Source of the DNA: Akkermansiaceae bacterium
GTDB taxonomy: Bacteria > Verrucomicrobiota > Verrucomicrobiia > Verrucomicrobiales > Akkermansiaceae
DNA length: 5,435 bases
Direction of reading: 5' to 3'
Assembly (NCBI GenBank): GCA_028293225.1
Contig: JAQGPE010000495.1
Coordinates: 1-5,435, forward strand
The position numbers were made by a program, and so were the translations under genes. How positions within the stretch are numbered: the stretch's first letter is position 1; each line of letters begins with the position of its first letter. Positions 1 to 5,435 of the stretch are shown here, piece after piece. The notes beneath the pieces are model-generated. The model had not been told where the DNA came from. It did no database searches and worked only from the letters and a program-made list of their open reading frames with translations.

Positions 1-66
1 GATCCCCGGCCCGAAGCTCCCGGAAGAGCCACAAACCACCCTCACCCCGGAATTTCTCAGCAAAGA

Positions 67-104
67 GAGCGCCGGCGCCCCTGCGAACAGGGACACCGGC
101 GCTC
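67..104 (-). terminator. Intrinsic terminator-like hairpin after the DUF4331 gene
   Basis: Two 17-nt arms (67-83 and 88-104) flank a 4-nt loop. In the minus-strand RNA the arms pair along their whole length with two G-U wobbles, and the loop reads UUCG. In the plus-strand RNA the same two positions are C-A mismatches, so the structure is strand-biased and fits the minus-strand operon. It begins 36 nt past the DUF4331 stop codon. The run after the stem is only UCUUU, so the U-tract is short. The hairpin may therefore work as a weak intrinsic terminator or as a 3'-end stabiliser. The loop is closed by G-C rather than the C-G pair of the classical extra-stable UUCG tetraloop. Confidence 0.75.
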
Positions 105-140
105 CGATCGTCAGCCGGAGGGAAGGAGACGGCCGACAAG

Positions 141-1682
141 TCAGAAACCGACGTTCACCCCGGAGTCCTTCGAGTTGCGCGCACCGGCATTCGGCGTCGC
201 TGCATACGGGAAGGTGTGGTTGAAGATCACGTCATTCGACGGCACGTTGTCACCTACGATGGTGATCGTACTGAAGCTCGGACCGCTGGCGATCGCCGTC
301 AGCGCGATGTCCACCACGTCGTCACCGAAGCGGCGTCCGTTCGGCCAGCCGGCCGGAATCCCCTGGCCCGCGCCGTTGAGGATCGTGTCGCTGCCGATGA
401 AGCTCAGGCGGCTGAAGCCCGTGTCGCCCTGCACCGTGGTGGCGCCGGTGGTGGTGTTCACGCGCACCACATCGGGGATGAAGATGCCGACCAGGTCCGC
501 ACGGCCGGTAGTCACGAAGCTGGTGCCGTAGACCGTGTTGAGCAGGGCGGCCAGCTCGGGAGTGCTCGCATACTTGCTGAACAGGGAGGCGTCCGAAACC
601 GGCGTGGTGCGGTTGTAGGTGTCCTTGTCCACCGCGGCGACCAGCATCTCGTTGAACAGCGGATTGGCCAAGCGGTTCACCTGCACATACGGGCCGGAGG
701 AGACGTCCTCACCGGTCGGGCGGCGCAGGGTGTTGCGCGGGCGGCTGACGGAAGCGTAAACGCCGACGCCGGTGCTGGCAGGCTGCAGCGCGCCGGTGTA
801 GGCCACCGATGGCAGATCCGTGAGCGGGATGACGATGGAGTAGTGCATCACGTTGAAGCCCTTGAACCCATCCACGCCGCCGCCGGCTTGGCCGAGCGTG
901 GTGCCGATCACCCGGCCTTCCAGCAGGTCGAAGATGCCCGCCGTATCGGCGAAGAAGGCGTCATCGCGCGGTCCGCAGAACACCGTCGTGCCGCCCGGCA
1001 GATCATAGGTGGTCTGGGCGGTGTAGGGGTCCAGCGTGGCGCGCGTCTGGGCGCCGGAGACCGCGCGGCCATTGGCATCGTTGTAAAGTGGCGTCACCTT
1101 GTTGCCCACGTTCGGCGGGGCGACCAGCAGCGCGCCCGGGCCATTCAGCACCGTCGCGGTGGCGCCCACGGTCTTCGTCACCGTGTAGTTCTGGGTGAAG
1201 TTCTGGCGGTTGTCGCCGACGGTCTGGATCGCTCCAACCTCCGTACCCAGGCCGTAGCGCAGGATCGTCTCGGTGTTCTTGTAGCCGCCGCCCTGGGCCG
1301 TCACGGAGGAGAACTTGAAGTCGTAGCGCTGCAGCTCCGCGCCCGTGTTCGGGTTCGCGATGTGGATGCTGTAAAGCGCGTCCGGAGAAAAAGCCTCATA
1401 CATCACGCCATCGCCCGGTTCGCAGAAAGGGCGCACGTTGACCTCCACCACCAGCACCTTCTGGCCGGTGGCCGGACGGGTGCGGACGAAGGTGAAGACG
1501 TCCGTCAGGTTCGCCTGCGGGTCGAGCTTGATCAGCGGGGCATCGCTATGGCTGGAAGCCTGCACCGGGGCAGGCACGGCGGCGAGCAGGGCGGTCAGCG
1601 CGCAGGCGGCGCCGGCTGCCATTTTCAGACGCGGGAGAAAGGCGCTGGTGCGCGTGGAGGAGGTGTAAACTGGTGGTTTCAT
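141..1682 (-). CDS. Exported DUF4331 family protein
   Basis: This 513-aa protein belongs to the DUF4331 family of secreted bacterial proteins, whose biochemical role is unknown. An N-terminal signal sequence is visible: a basic, Ser/Thr-rich n-region (residues 1-20), a hydrophobic stretch (about 21-38), and a likely signal-peptidase I site after VQA42. The mature protein opens with SSHSDAP (43-49), matching the family's conserved 'SSHREAP' start. Other family hallmarks are FCGPRDDAFF (235-244), YVQVNRLANPLFNE (332-345), and GWPNGRRFGDDVVD (445-458), followed by a C-terminal FPYAATPNAG segment. The length is normal and both ends look complete. M1 is preferred over M21 because it gives the full n-region. 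Neither start has a Shine-Dalgarno sequence, and the bases before M1 are pyrimidine-rich. It is the second gene of an operon, 25 nt after the PEP-CTERM-like gene, and is followed by a hairpin. It has no sorting tail itself, so it is probably periplasmic or released. Family assignment is firm; function is unknown. Confidence 0.93.
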   Translation of the reverse strand: MKPPVYTSSTRTSAFLPRLKMAAGAACALTALLAAVPAPVQASSHSDAPLIKLDPQANLTDVFTFVRTRPATGQKVLVVEVNVRPFCEPGDGVMYEAFSPDALYSIHIANPNTGAELQRYDFKFSSVTAQGGGYKNTETILRYGLGTEVGAIQTVGDNRQNFTQNYTVTKTVGATATVLNGPGALLVAPPNVGNKVTPLYNDANGRAVSGAQTRATLDPYTAQTTYDLPGGTTVFCGPRDDAFFADTAGIFDLLEGRVIGTTLGQAGGGVDGFKGFNVMHYSIVIPLTDLPSVAYTGALQPASTGVGVYASVSRPRNTLRRPTGEDVSSGPYVQVNRLANPLFNEMLVAAVDKDTYNRTTPVSDASLFSKYASTPELAALLNTVYGTSFVTTGRADLVGIFIPDVVRVNTTTGATTVQGDTGFSRLSFIGSDTILNGAGQGIPAGWPNGRRFGDDVVDIALTAIASGPSFSTITIVGDNVPSNDVIFNHTFPYAATPNAGARNSKDSGVNVGF

Positions 1683-1707
1683 AGGAGTTTGGTCGGGAGG
1701 ATTTGGA
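1683..1707 (-). other. Short intergenic spacer within the minus-strand operon
   Basis: The 25 nt between the PEP-CTERM-like stop and the DUF4331 start hold no promoter or hairpin that I can see. In the minus-strand sense the spacer is pyrimidine-rich (CCTCCCGACCAAACTCCT just before the ATG) and contains no GGAG- or AGG-type ribosome site. The short gap supports co-transcription. Initiation of DUF4331 must use re-initiation, an unstructured leader or S1-type binding; this is inference. Confidence 0.5.
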
Positions 1708-2238
1708 TCAGGCCTGCGGGCTGCGGCGGCGGCGGGCCAGCAGCGGCAGGGCGGCGGCCAGCGTCAGCAGCGGGGCCGTGGTCTCAGGCACCGCGGAGAG
1801 CGTGGTGCCCGTGTAGCTGTCGCCATTGGCATCCAGCGCGGCGAAAGTCACCGTCAGCGGAGCCGTGGCGCTCTGATAGGTGAAGTTCCCCCGCGTCGAG
1901 CCGGGCGAAAACGTGTCCGTGGTCCCTGGGTCGAAGTCTTCCAGGAAGGTCACCAGGTTGATCGGATCGCCATCGGCAATGATGAAGAAGCCGTTCGGTG
2001 CGGTGGTGTTGGTCACCGAAACACCAGCGCCGGTCGGCAGGTCGATCGAGGCGATGTCGAAGTCCAGGCCGGTGTTGGTCACCGTGTAGGAATACGTGTA
2101 GAGGCTGGAGCCGGCGTCAAACTGGACATCGGCTACAATCACCACGGCTGCCTGGGCCGTGGTGCCCGCCATCAACATGGCCAGCGGTAGCAGCGCGGTG
2201 AGGACGCGCCGGTTTTTCAGGGAGTATTTATCTTTCAT
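1708..2238 (-). CDS. Small secreted protein with variant PEP-CTERM sorting signal
   Basis: This 176-aa exported protein has a lysine/arginine-rich n-region (KDKYSLKNRR), a hydrophobic core (about 12-25) and a likely cleavage site near AQA30. The mature part (31-148) is rich in Thr, Asp, Gly and aromatic residues and looks like a beta-sandwich. Its segments resemble those of PEP-CTERM proteins (QFDAGSSLYTYSYTVTN, FDPGTTDTFSPGS, and LTVTFAALDANGDSYTGTT). The C-terminus has the three-part sorting layout: VPET (150-153), a hydrophobic helix (155-168) and RRRR (169-172). In this family the signal is recognised by an exosortase in the inner membrane, which processes the protein for export to the surface or matrix. 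The usual VPEP is VPET here, so recognition is plausible but unproven. It is the first gene of a two-gene operon with DUF4331. The bases before the start (AAAAGATCCACTC) contain no clear Shine-Dalgarno sequence. The ligand or structural role is unknown. Confidence 0.85.
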   Translation of the reverse strand: MKDKYSLKNRRVLTALLPLAMLMAGTTAQAAVVIVADVQFDAGSSLYTYSYTVTNTGLDFDIASIDLPTGAGVSVTNTTAPNGFFIIADGDPINLVTFLEDFDPGTTDTFSPGSTRGNFTYQSATAPLTVTFAALDANGDSYTGTTLSAVPETTAPLLTLAAALPLLARRRRSPQA

Positions 2239-2549
2239 GAGTGGATCTTTTGAATCGCATCATGTGTAAGTCCGGAACCTGAAGCCGCCAGTTAGGCCGG
2301 AGACGAAATCCGCATGCCCCCATGCGCAAATCACCGAAACCGAGGACTCGAATCCCCTTGAGGGCCTTTCATCAGTCACTTATGCGCGCGTCCAATCGAT
2401 TCAATCGTGCAAATAACGTGAAGCCGCGGCGGCACATCTCCGGATCGATCATCTCCATCACTATCTGCATTTTGCCCGATCTTGTTACGGAATCTTCACC
2501 TCGCGATCCGCTCTTGCGATTCCCATCCCATTGCCTAGCAGATCAGCCA
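2239..2549. promoter_or_regulatory. Divergent intergenic region with small inverted repeats
   Basis: This 311-nt region separates the minus-strand PEP-CTERM/DUF4331 operon from the plus-strand TonB-receptor remnant, so it should carry both promoters. No convincing -35/-10 pair was found on either strand. Visible structure includes a hairpin CGCATG-CCCC-CATGCG (2311-2326), a 12-nt near-palindrome GGACTCGAATCC (2344-2355), arms CCCT/AGGG around TG (2355-2364), and the palindromes AATCGATT (2394-2401) and GATCGATC (2443-2450). An open frame runs in frame with the receptor from ATG 2322 and ATG 2382. Its translation has no signal-peptide or domain character and I treat it as non-coding. Which of the repeats, if any, bind a regulator cannot be told from the sequence. 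Confidence 0.5.
2311..2326. repeat. Perfect 6-bp inverted repeat with a 4-nt loop
   Basis: The arms CGCATG and CATGCG flank CCCC. The repeat sits about 73 nt upstream of the PEP-CTERM-like start on the minus strand. It could be an operator half-site pair or a leader hairpin. It is too short, and lacks a U-tract, to be called a terminator. Confidence 0.4.
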
Positions 2550-3122
2550 ATGCTTCCGCGCACTGTCCTCCTCCTCACCGCCTGCACCGTCCTGCCCCTC
2601 GCCGCCCAGGATCTGGACCGCGGGATTTCCGAGTCGCTCCCGGAAATGGTCATCACCGGCAAAGCGGAAAACGTGCTCGGTAAATCCGACAGCGCCTCAA
2701 AGGGCCAGGCCTCACGGGAGGAACTACTACGCCGCCCGTGGCTGCGCCGCGGCGAGCTGCTGGAAACCGTCCCCGGCCTGGTCGTCACCCAGCACTCCGG
2801 CGATGGCAAAGCCAACCAGTACTTCGTCCGCGGCTACAATCTCGACCACGGCACCGACTCCGCATCCAGCCCCGCCTTAATCAGCCCGTCCACGCCGCGC
2901 CGCAGCAGCGGCAGCATCGCCTTGACTGCCTCGTCCGGGACCGGCAGCTCCACCACCGGGAAAGCCTCCCCCCGCTTCGAGACCTTCCCGCCACTGTCCG
3001 CCCTAACCCGCCAGATCCAAATCATCGACAGCCCCTGCCATCCAACACCACTTGAAACCCGCCCGCCCCCTTTTGCCCTACTTCCTCCGCCCTTCCTTGC
3101 CACCGCCTCTCTGATGCCATAA
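2550..3122 (+). pseudogene. Truncated TonB-dependent receptor, N-terminal part only
   Basis: The open frame encodes 190 aa, but only residues 1-103 look like a TonB-dependent outer-membrane receptor. Start ATG 2550 is chosen because it gives a clean signal peptide (MLPRTVLLL...LPLAAQ, cleavage near residue 20). The in-frame ATGs at 2322 and 2382 would bury that signal. LTAC (9-12) matches a lipobox but lies too close to the N-terminus to be convincing. Next come a TonB-box-like LPEMVITG (30-37) and the early plug domain, with LRRGELLETVPGLVVTQHSG and NQYFVRGYNLDHGTD ending at D103. Family members continue with a 'FA.FVDG.PVN' segment and a beta-barrel to roughly 700 residues. Here the frame changes at about 2859-2868 into a Ser/Pro/Thr-rich tail with no receptor features and stops at 3122. 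No Shine-Dalgarno sequence precedes the start. A functional receptor is excluded; a short expressed plug fragment is possible. Confidence 0.85.
2862..3025 (-). pseudogene. Possible 5' fragment of an unidentified gene, cut at the receptor breakpoint
   Basis: Over the stretch where the receptor reading loses sense, the minus strand gives a protein-like sequence from ATG 3025 (MIWIWRVRADSGGK..., then GEAFPVVELPVPDEAVKAML and LLRRGVDGLIKAGL). Codons are typical of a GC-rich coding gene (CTG, CCG, GTG, AAG, GAG), whereas the plus strand is low-complexity Ser/Pro/Thr. An AGGGG sits 6 nt before the ATG and is the only Shine-Dalgarno-like site seen near a start in the window. About 54 codons are present before the frame enters the antisense of the receptor plug and stops at 2834. 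I do not recognise the family. The frame is also open upstream into the antisense of the next gene, so the start is uncertain, and chance coding potential in GC-rich DNA is a real alternative. Confidence 0.35.
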
Positions 3123-3145
3123 GTCAGCATCGACCTCTCTCTCCG
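3026..3145. promoter_or_regulatory. Pyrimidine-rich spacer upstream of the helical-repeat gene pair
   Basis: The plus strand is strongly pyrimidine-rich and should hold the promoter of the gene pair that starts at 3146. A TTGAAA at 3052-3057 resembles a -35 box. The best -10 candidate downstream (CCTACT, 3077-3082, 19-nt spacing) is poor, so no promoter is claimed. The bases directly before ATG 3146 (CGACCTCTCTCTCCG) contain no Shine-Dalgarno sequence. The receptor-remnant frame ends inside this spacer at 3122. Confidence 0.35.
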
Positions 3146-4570
3146 ATGCCCCGCCGTCGCCTGCCGATCGTCCTGCTCTTCACCCACGCCGCCGCCCTCG
3201 CCGCCGGCGTGGCCCTCTTCGGCCCCGCCGGCCTCCTCGCCCGGCACGCCGCTGACGCCGCCGCCCATTCCCCGGCCAAACCCGCACCGCAGAACAAGAG
3301 CGGCCCGCGCGAGCCCGCCGCCACCACCTGGACCGCCGCGGAGATCCTCCACCAGATCGACCAGGCCCCGCGGGCGAAGATCGTCCCATCGTCCGAGCAG
3401 GAGCAAGCCTCAGCGCTGCAGGCCATGCGCGAAGAACTCGCGAAAAGCGGCGAAAGCGCCAGCACTGTCTTCGACCGCGAACTCGCCGAACACCTTCTCA
3501 ACCCAGGGCTGAAGGGCACCCTGCCGGCCCGCCTCGGCGCCCTGGTGACCCTGATGGGCCAGGAGCAGGACGCCCTCTCCCTCGCCGGCTATTTCAGCAG
3601 GCTGAATCCGGAGGACTACTCCCTGCAATACTGCCTGGCGAAAGCCGTGGGCAGCGCCTTTGGCCGCGATGCCTCCTTCGCCCACATGCAGGAGCTGAAG
3701 AGCACCCTGCCGCCCGGTATCTGGAACAACAGCGCCACGCAAATCGTCAGGAGCTGGCCGAACGACCGGCGCGATGACCTGCTGAAATGGGCCCTGGCCG
3801 AAAACAATCCGTCCCTGCTGGGCATGGCCGGCGAGGGCATCAGCCGCGGCGAATGGCTGGCCGGCCTGCTGACCGACGAAGCGGTCCCGGCGGACTTCCG
3901 CGCCGCCATGAAGACCGACGCCCAGGTCCGCTCCCAGATCGCCGACTCGACGGCCGTACCGGTCGCCACCCGCCTGGAAAACGACCCCGGCAAGTCAACG
4001 CCACGCGAACTCTGCTGGCGGGACGTCGACGCCGTGTTCCGCGATCCGCGCGACTGGTCCTACCTCTTTCAGACCGGCCAGACCACCCCGGCGGAAATCC
4101 TCGCCGCCGTCTCTGCCGCCAGCCCGCGGTTCGCCGCCACCAACTCCGCCGACCTCCGCCAGGCGCTCTACGCCCGCCTGGTCGAGGCCGATCCCGCCCG
4201 CGCCCTGACCCTGCTGGATGACCTTTCCCCGGACCAGCGCAGCGCCGCCGTTCTCAATGCCACGATCGACGGCAACTTCGCCGCCAAGCCGGACCAGTTC
4301 CTGACCATGCTCAGCCAGATCCCCGACACCCCGGAGACCCGTGACCAGCGCCTGCTGGCCTGGCAGCAGCGCACCAGCCGCTACCTTTCAGCCTCGCCGG
4401 GCGACTACGCCCGCTGGATCGACAGCCTGCCGCCCGGCACCGACCGTGACATGGCCCTGTCCAGCGCCGCCGCCGAATTGCAGAAATACACCCCCGGCCC
4501 GGCCGCCGAACTGCGCCGCCGCATCGCCGATCCGGGCCTCCAACAGAAAAGCCTCATTCCCCACCGGTGA
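3146..4570 (+). CDS. Membrane-anchored alpha-helical repeat protein of unknown function
   Basis: This 474-aa protein starts with PRRR and a hydrophobic segment (about residues 7-31), which would act as a signal anchor or uncleaved signal peptide and place the rest in the periplasm. An Ala/Pro/Ser-rich linker (32-60) follows. The remainder (about 61-470) reads as consecutive amphipathic helices. Near the C-terminus a loose repeat is visible: EADPARALTLLDDL (347-360), AAKPDQFLTMLSQI (from 379) and SASPGDYARWIDSL (from 415), with prolines 350, 382 and 418 spaced 32-36 residues apart. An earlier unit, RDDLLKWALAENNPSLLGMA, has the same flavour. This suggests a TPR- or HEAT-like solenoid used for protein binding. 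No catalytic motif or metal site is apparent. ATG 3146 is preferred because it gives the anchor, although no ribosome site precedes it. Its stop overlaps the next gene's start (GTGA), so the two are probably an operon. Family unnamed; gene call strong. Confidence 0.88.
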   Translation: MPRRRLPIVLLFTHAAALAAGVALFGPAGLLARHAADAAAHSPAKPAPQNKSGPREPAATTWTAAEILHQIDQAPRAKIVPSSEQEQASALQAMREELAKSGESASTVFDRELAEHLLNPGLKGTLPARLGALVTLMGQEQDALSLAGYFSRLNPEDYSLQYCLAKAVGSAFGRDASFAHMQELKSTLPPGIWNNSATQIVRSWPNDRRDDLLKWALAENNPSLLGMAGEGISRGEWLAGLLTDEAVPADFRAAMKTDAQVRSQIADSTAVPVATRLENDPGKSTPRELCWRDVDAVFRDPRDWSYLFQTGQTTPAEILAAVSAASPRFAATNSADLRQALYARLVEADPARALTLLDDLSPDQRSAAVLNATIDGNFAAKPDQFLTMLSQIPDTPETRDQRLLAWQQRTSRYLSASPGDYARWIDSLPPGTDRDMALSSAAAELQKYTPGPAAELRRRIADPGLQQKSLIPHR

Positions 4571-5435
4571 AACGCTCCCTTCTGAAAATCGCCACCCATG
4601 CTACGGCGCTTCTCGTAGGCGCCCTGCTCGCGCCCACCCTGGCCGGAGTCATGGCGATCATCATCCACCCCTCCACCGGCAGCACGGCGGCGACCGGCGC
4701 CGCCCCCCTCACCGGCCCTTCCTCCACGGCCGACGCCGCCCTCTCCACGCCGCGGACCAGCCGCTCCGAGGCCTTTCGCCAGGCCTGGCGCGAGCTGTCG
4801 CTGCGTCCCGCCACCCGGGATGCACGCCTCGACAACCAGCGGAAACTGCTGAAGCTCTGGGCTGGCTTCGACCTGGACGGCGCCCTGCGCGCCGCCGCGG
4901 AGGAAGGCGGCAGCCTGTGGTTCGAGGGAAACAACGTCGCCCAGTTGTTTGAAGTCTTCGCGGACGATTTCAGCCAGCACCCCGAGGAAGCCTGGCGGAT
5001 CCTCGCCAGAAACGACTTCGGCCTGGACCAGTGCCAACTGCAGTGCCGCTGGCTCGAGCAGCTCCACGACCGCCCCGGGATCATCATTTCCCACCTGGGC
5101 GAAATGAACTCGTTTCAGCAGGCGGAGGCGATGTCGGTCATCCGTAACAGCAGCGCGAACCCCGCGGAAATCCGCACCGCGCTCATGAAATCCGGCATCG
5201 GCGAATCGCAGCTCGCCGACTTCCTCCTCAGTTCCCGATCGCTGACACCCGGCGACTCCATGGACTGGGCCGCCCAACCCGCCGGGCCGGAGCGCACCGC
5301 CGCCCGCGCCGACTGGGTCGCCCACCTCGCCACTCTGGACCCCGCGGCCTACGCCGCCGCCTGGGAAACCGTCCCGGCAGCCGATCGCGCCGAAGTCGCA
5401 CGCCTGACCGTTAAAATGCTCCACGACTCCCCGCT
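4567..5435 (+). CDS. Membrane-anchored helical-repeat protein, partner of the upstream gene (3' end missing)
   Basis: A GTG start at 4567-4569 overlaps the upstream TGA, and the frame stays open for 289 codons to the window edge, so the C-terminus is not seen. The start is chosen because it yields MKRSLLKIATHATALLVGAL, a basic n-region plus a hydrophobic segment (about 11-33). The next in-frame ATG (4651) would remove that segment. A Thr/Ala/Ser/Pro-rich linker (about 35-65) precedes a helical domain. Loose repeats include LLKLWAGFDLDGALRAA (about 94-110), FADDFSQHPEEAWRILA (about 131-147) and WVAHLATLDPAAYAAAWETV (250-269), echoing the WA..DP..A pattern of the upstream protein. C156 and C160 form a CxxxC pair. 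There is no Shine-Dalgarno sequence, so translation probably depends on coupling to the upstream gene. It is likely periplasmic and may partner with, or be a diverged paralogue of, its neighbour. Function is unknown. Confidence 0.87.
   Translation, partial: MKRSLLKIATHATALLVGALLAPTLAGVMAIIIHPSTGSTAATGAAPLTGPSSTADAALSTPRTSRSEAFRQAWRELSLRPATRDARLDNQRKLLKLWAGFDLDGALRAAAEEGGSLWFEGNNVAQLFEVFADDFSQHPEEAWRILARNDFGLDQCQLQCRWLEQLHDRPGIIISHLGEMNSFQQAEAMSVIRNSSANPAEIRTALMKSGIGESQLADFLLSSRSLTPGDSMDWAAQPAGPERTAARADWVAHLATLDPAAYAAAWETVPAADRAEVARLTVKMLHDSP

Noticed and set aside
216..1883. 555-codon plus-strand open frame opposite the DUF4331 gene
   Set aside because: It is the antisense of a clear DUF4331 coding region and extends into the neighbouring gene. 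Its translation is rich in Arg, Gly, His and Val with no signal, domain or motif, as expected for the reverse frame of GC-rich coding DNA.
2330..2375. tRNA or tRNA fragment on the minus strand, suggested by GGATTCGAGTCC
   Set aside because: The T-stem pairs poorly (the G53-C61 equivalent is A-C), and no acceptor stem, anticodon arm or CCA end can be placed around it.
2322..2549. N-terminal extension of the receptor remnant from ATG 2322 or 2382
   Set aside because: It would place 56-76 basic, non-conserved residues before a textbook signal peptide. The region also carries inverted repeats and lies where the divergent promoters should be.
2862..3145. Insertion sequence at the receptor breakpoint
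   Set aside because: No transposase-like protein, terminal inverted repeats or target-site duplication could be found around the junction, so a mobile-element call is not supported.
3124..3519. Minus-strand open frames opposite the start of the 3146 gene
   Set aside because: They are Arg/Gly/Ala-rich shadows of the helical-repeat gene, which has an anchor segment, a sensible codon pattern and a coupled downstream partner.
4405..5424. 339-codon minus-strand open frame across the overlap of the two helical-repeat genes
   Set aside because: It covers parts of two well-supported plus-strand genes and translates to a Gly/Arg/Val-rich sequence without recognisable features.

Overview
The window looks like a high-GC bacterial chromosome segment, most likely from Verrucomicrobiota (a Luteolibacter-like Verrucomicrobiales genome). 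This placement is an inference. It rests on an exosortase-type C-terminal sorting tail ending in four arginines, a DUF4331 secreted protein, a TonB-receptor N-terminus of the 'GDGKANQYFVRGYNLDHGTD' type, and a pair of membrane-anchored helical-repeat proteins with WA..DP-like repeats of a kind I associate with that phylum. There are no RNA genes, CRISPR arrays, or recognisable transposase or integrase genes.

Left part (1-2238, minus strand): a two-gene operon read right to left. It starts with a small secreted protein carrying a variant PEP-CTERM sorting signal (1708-2238). After 25 nt comes a 513-aa exported DUF4331 protein (141-1682). A 17-bp hairpin with a UUCG loop lies 36 nt beyond the DUF4331 stop (67-104). 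It is fully paired only in the minus-strand RNA and is the probable operon terminator.

Middle (2239-3145): a 311-nt intergenic region with several small inverted repeats separates the minus-strand operon from a plus-strand TonB-dependent receptor gene. That gene is broken. Its signal peptide, TonB-box-like segment and start of the plug domain are clear up to codon 103 (about position 2860), after which the protein no longer resembles a receptor. Beyond the break, the minus strand reads more like protein than the plus strand, for about 54 codons starting near 3025. The simplest reading is that two unrelated gene 5' ends have been joined tail to tail by a rearrangement.

Right part (3146-5435, plus strand): two genes of unknown function overlap by GTGA. 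Each encodes an N-terminal membrane anchor or signal sequence, a low-complexity linker, and a long alpha-helical repeat domain predicted to lie in the periplasm. The second gene runs off the window. They are probably translationally coupled and may work as a pair, but no enzymatic motif is visible. None of the intact genes has a clear Shine-Dalgarno sequence before its start.
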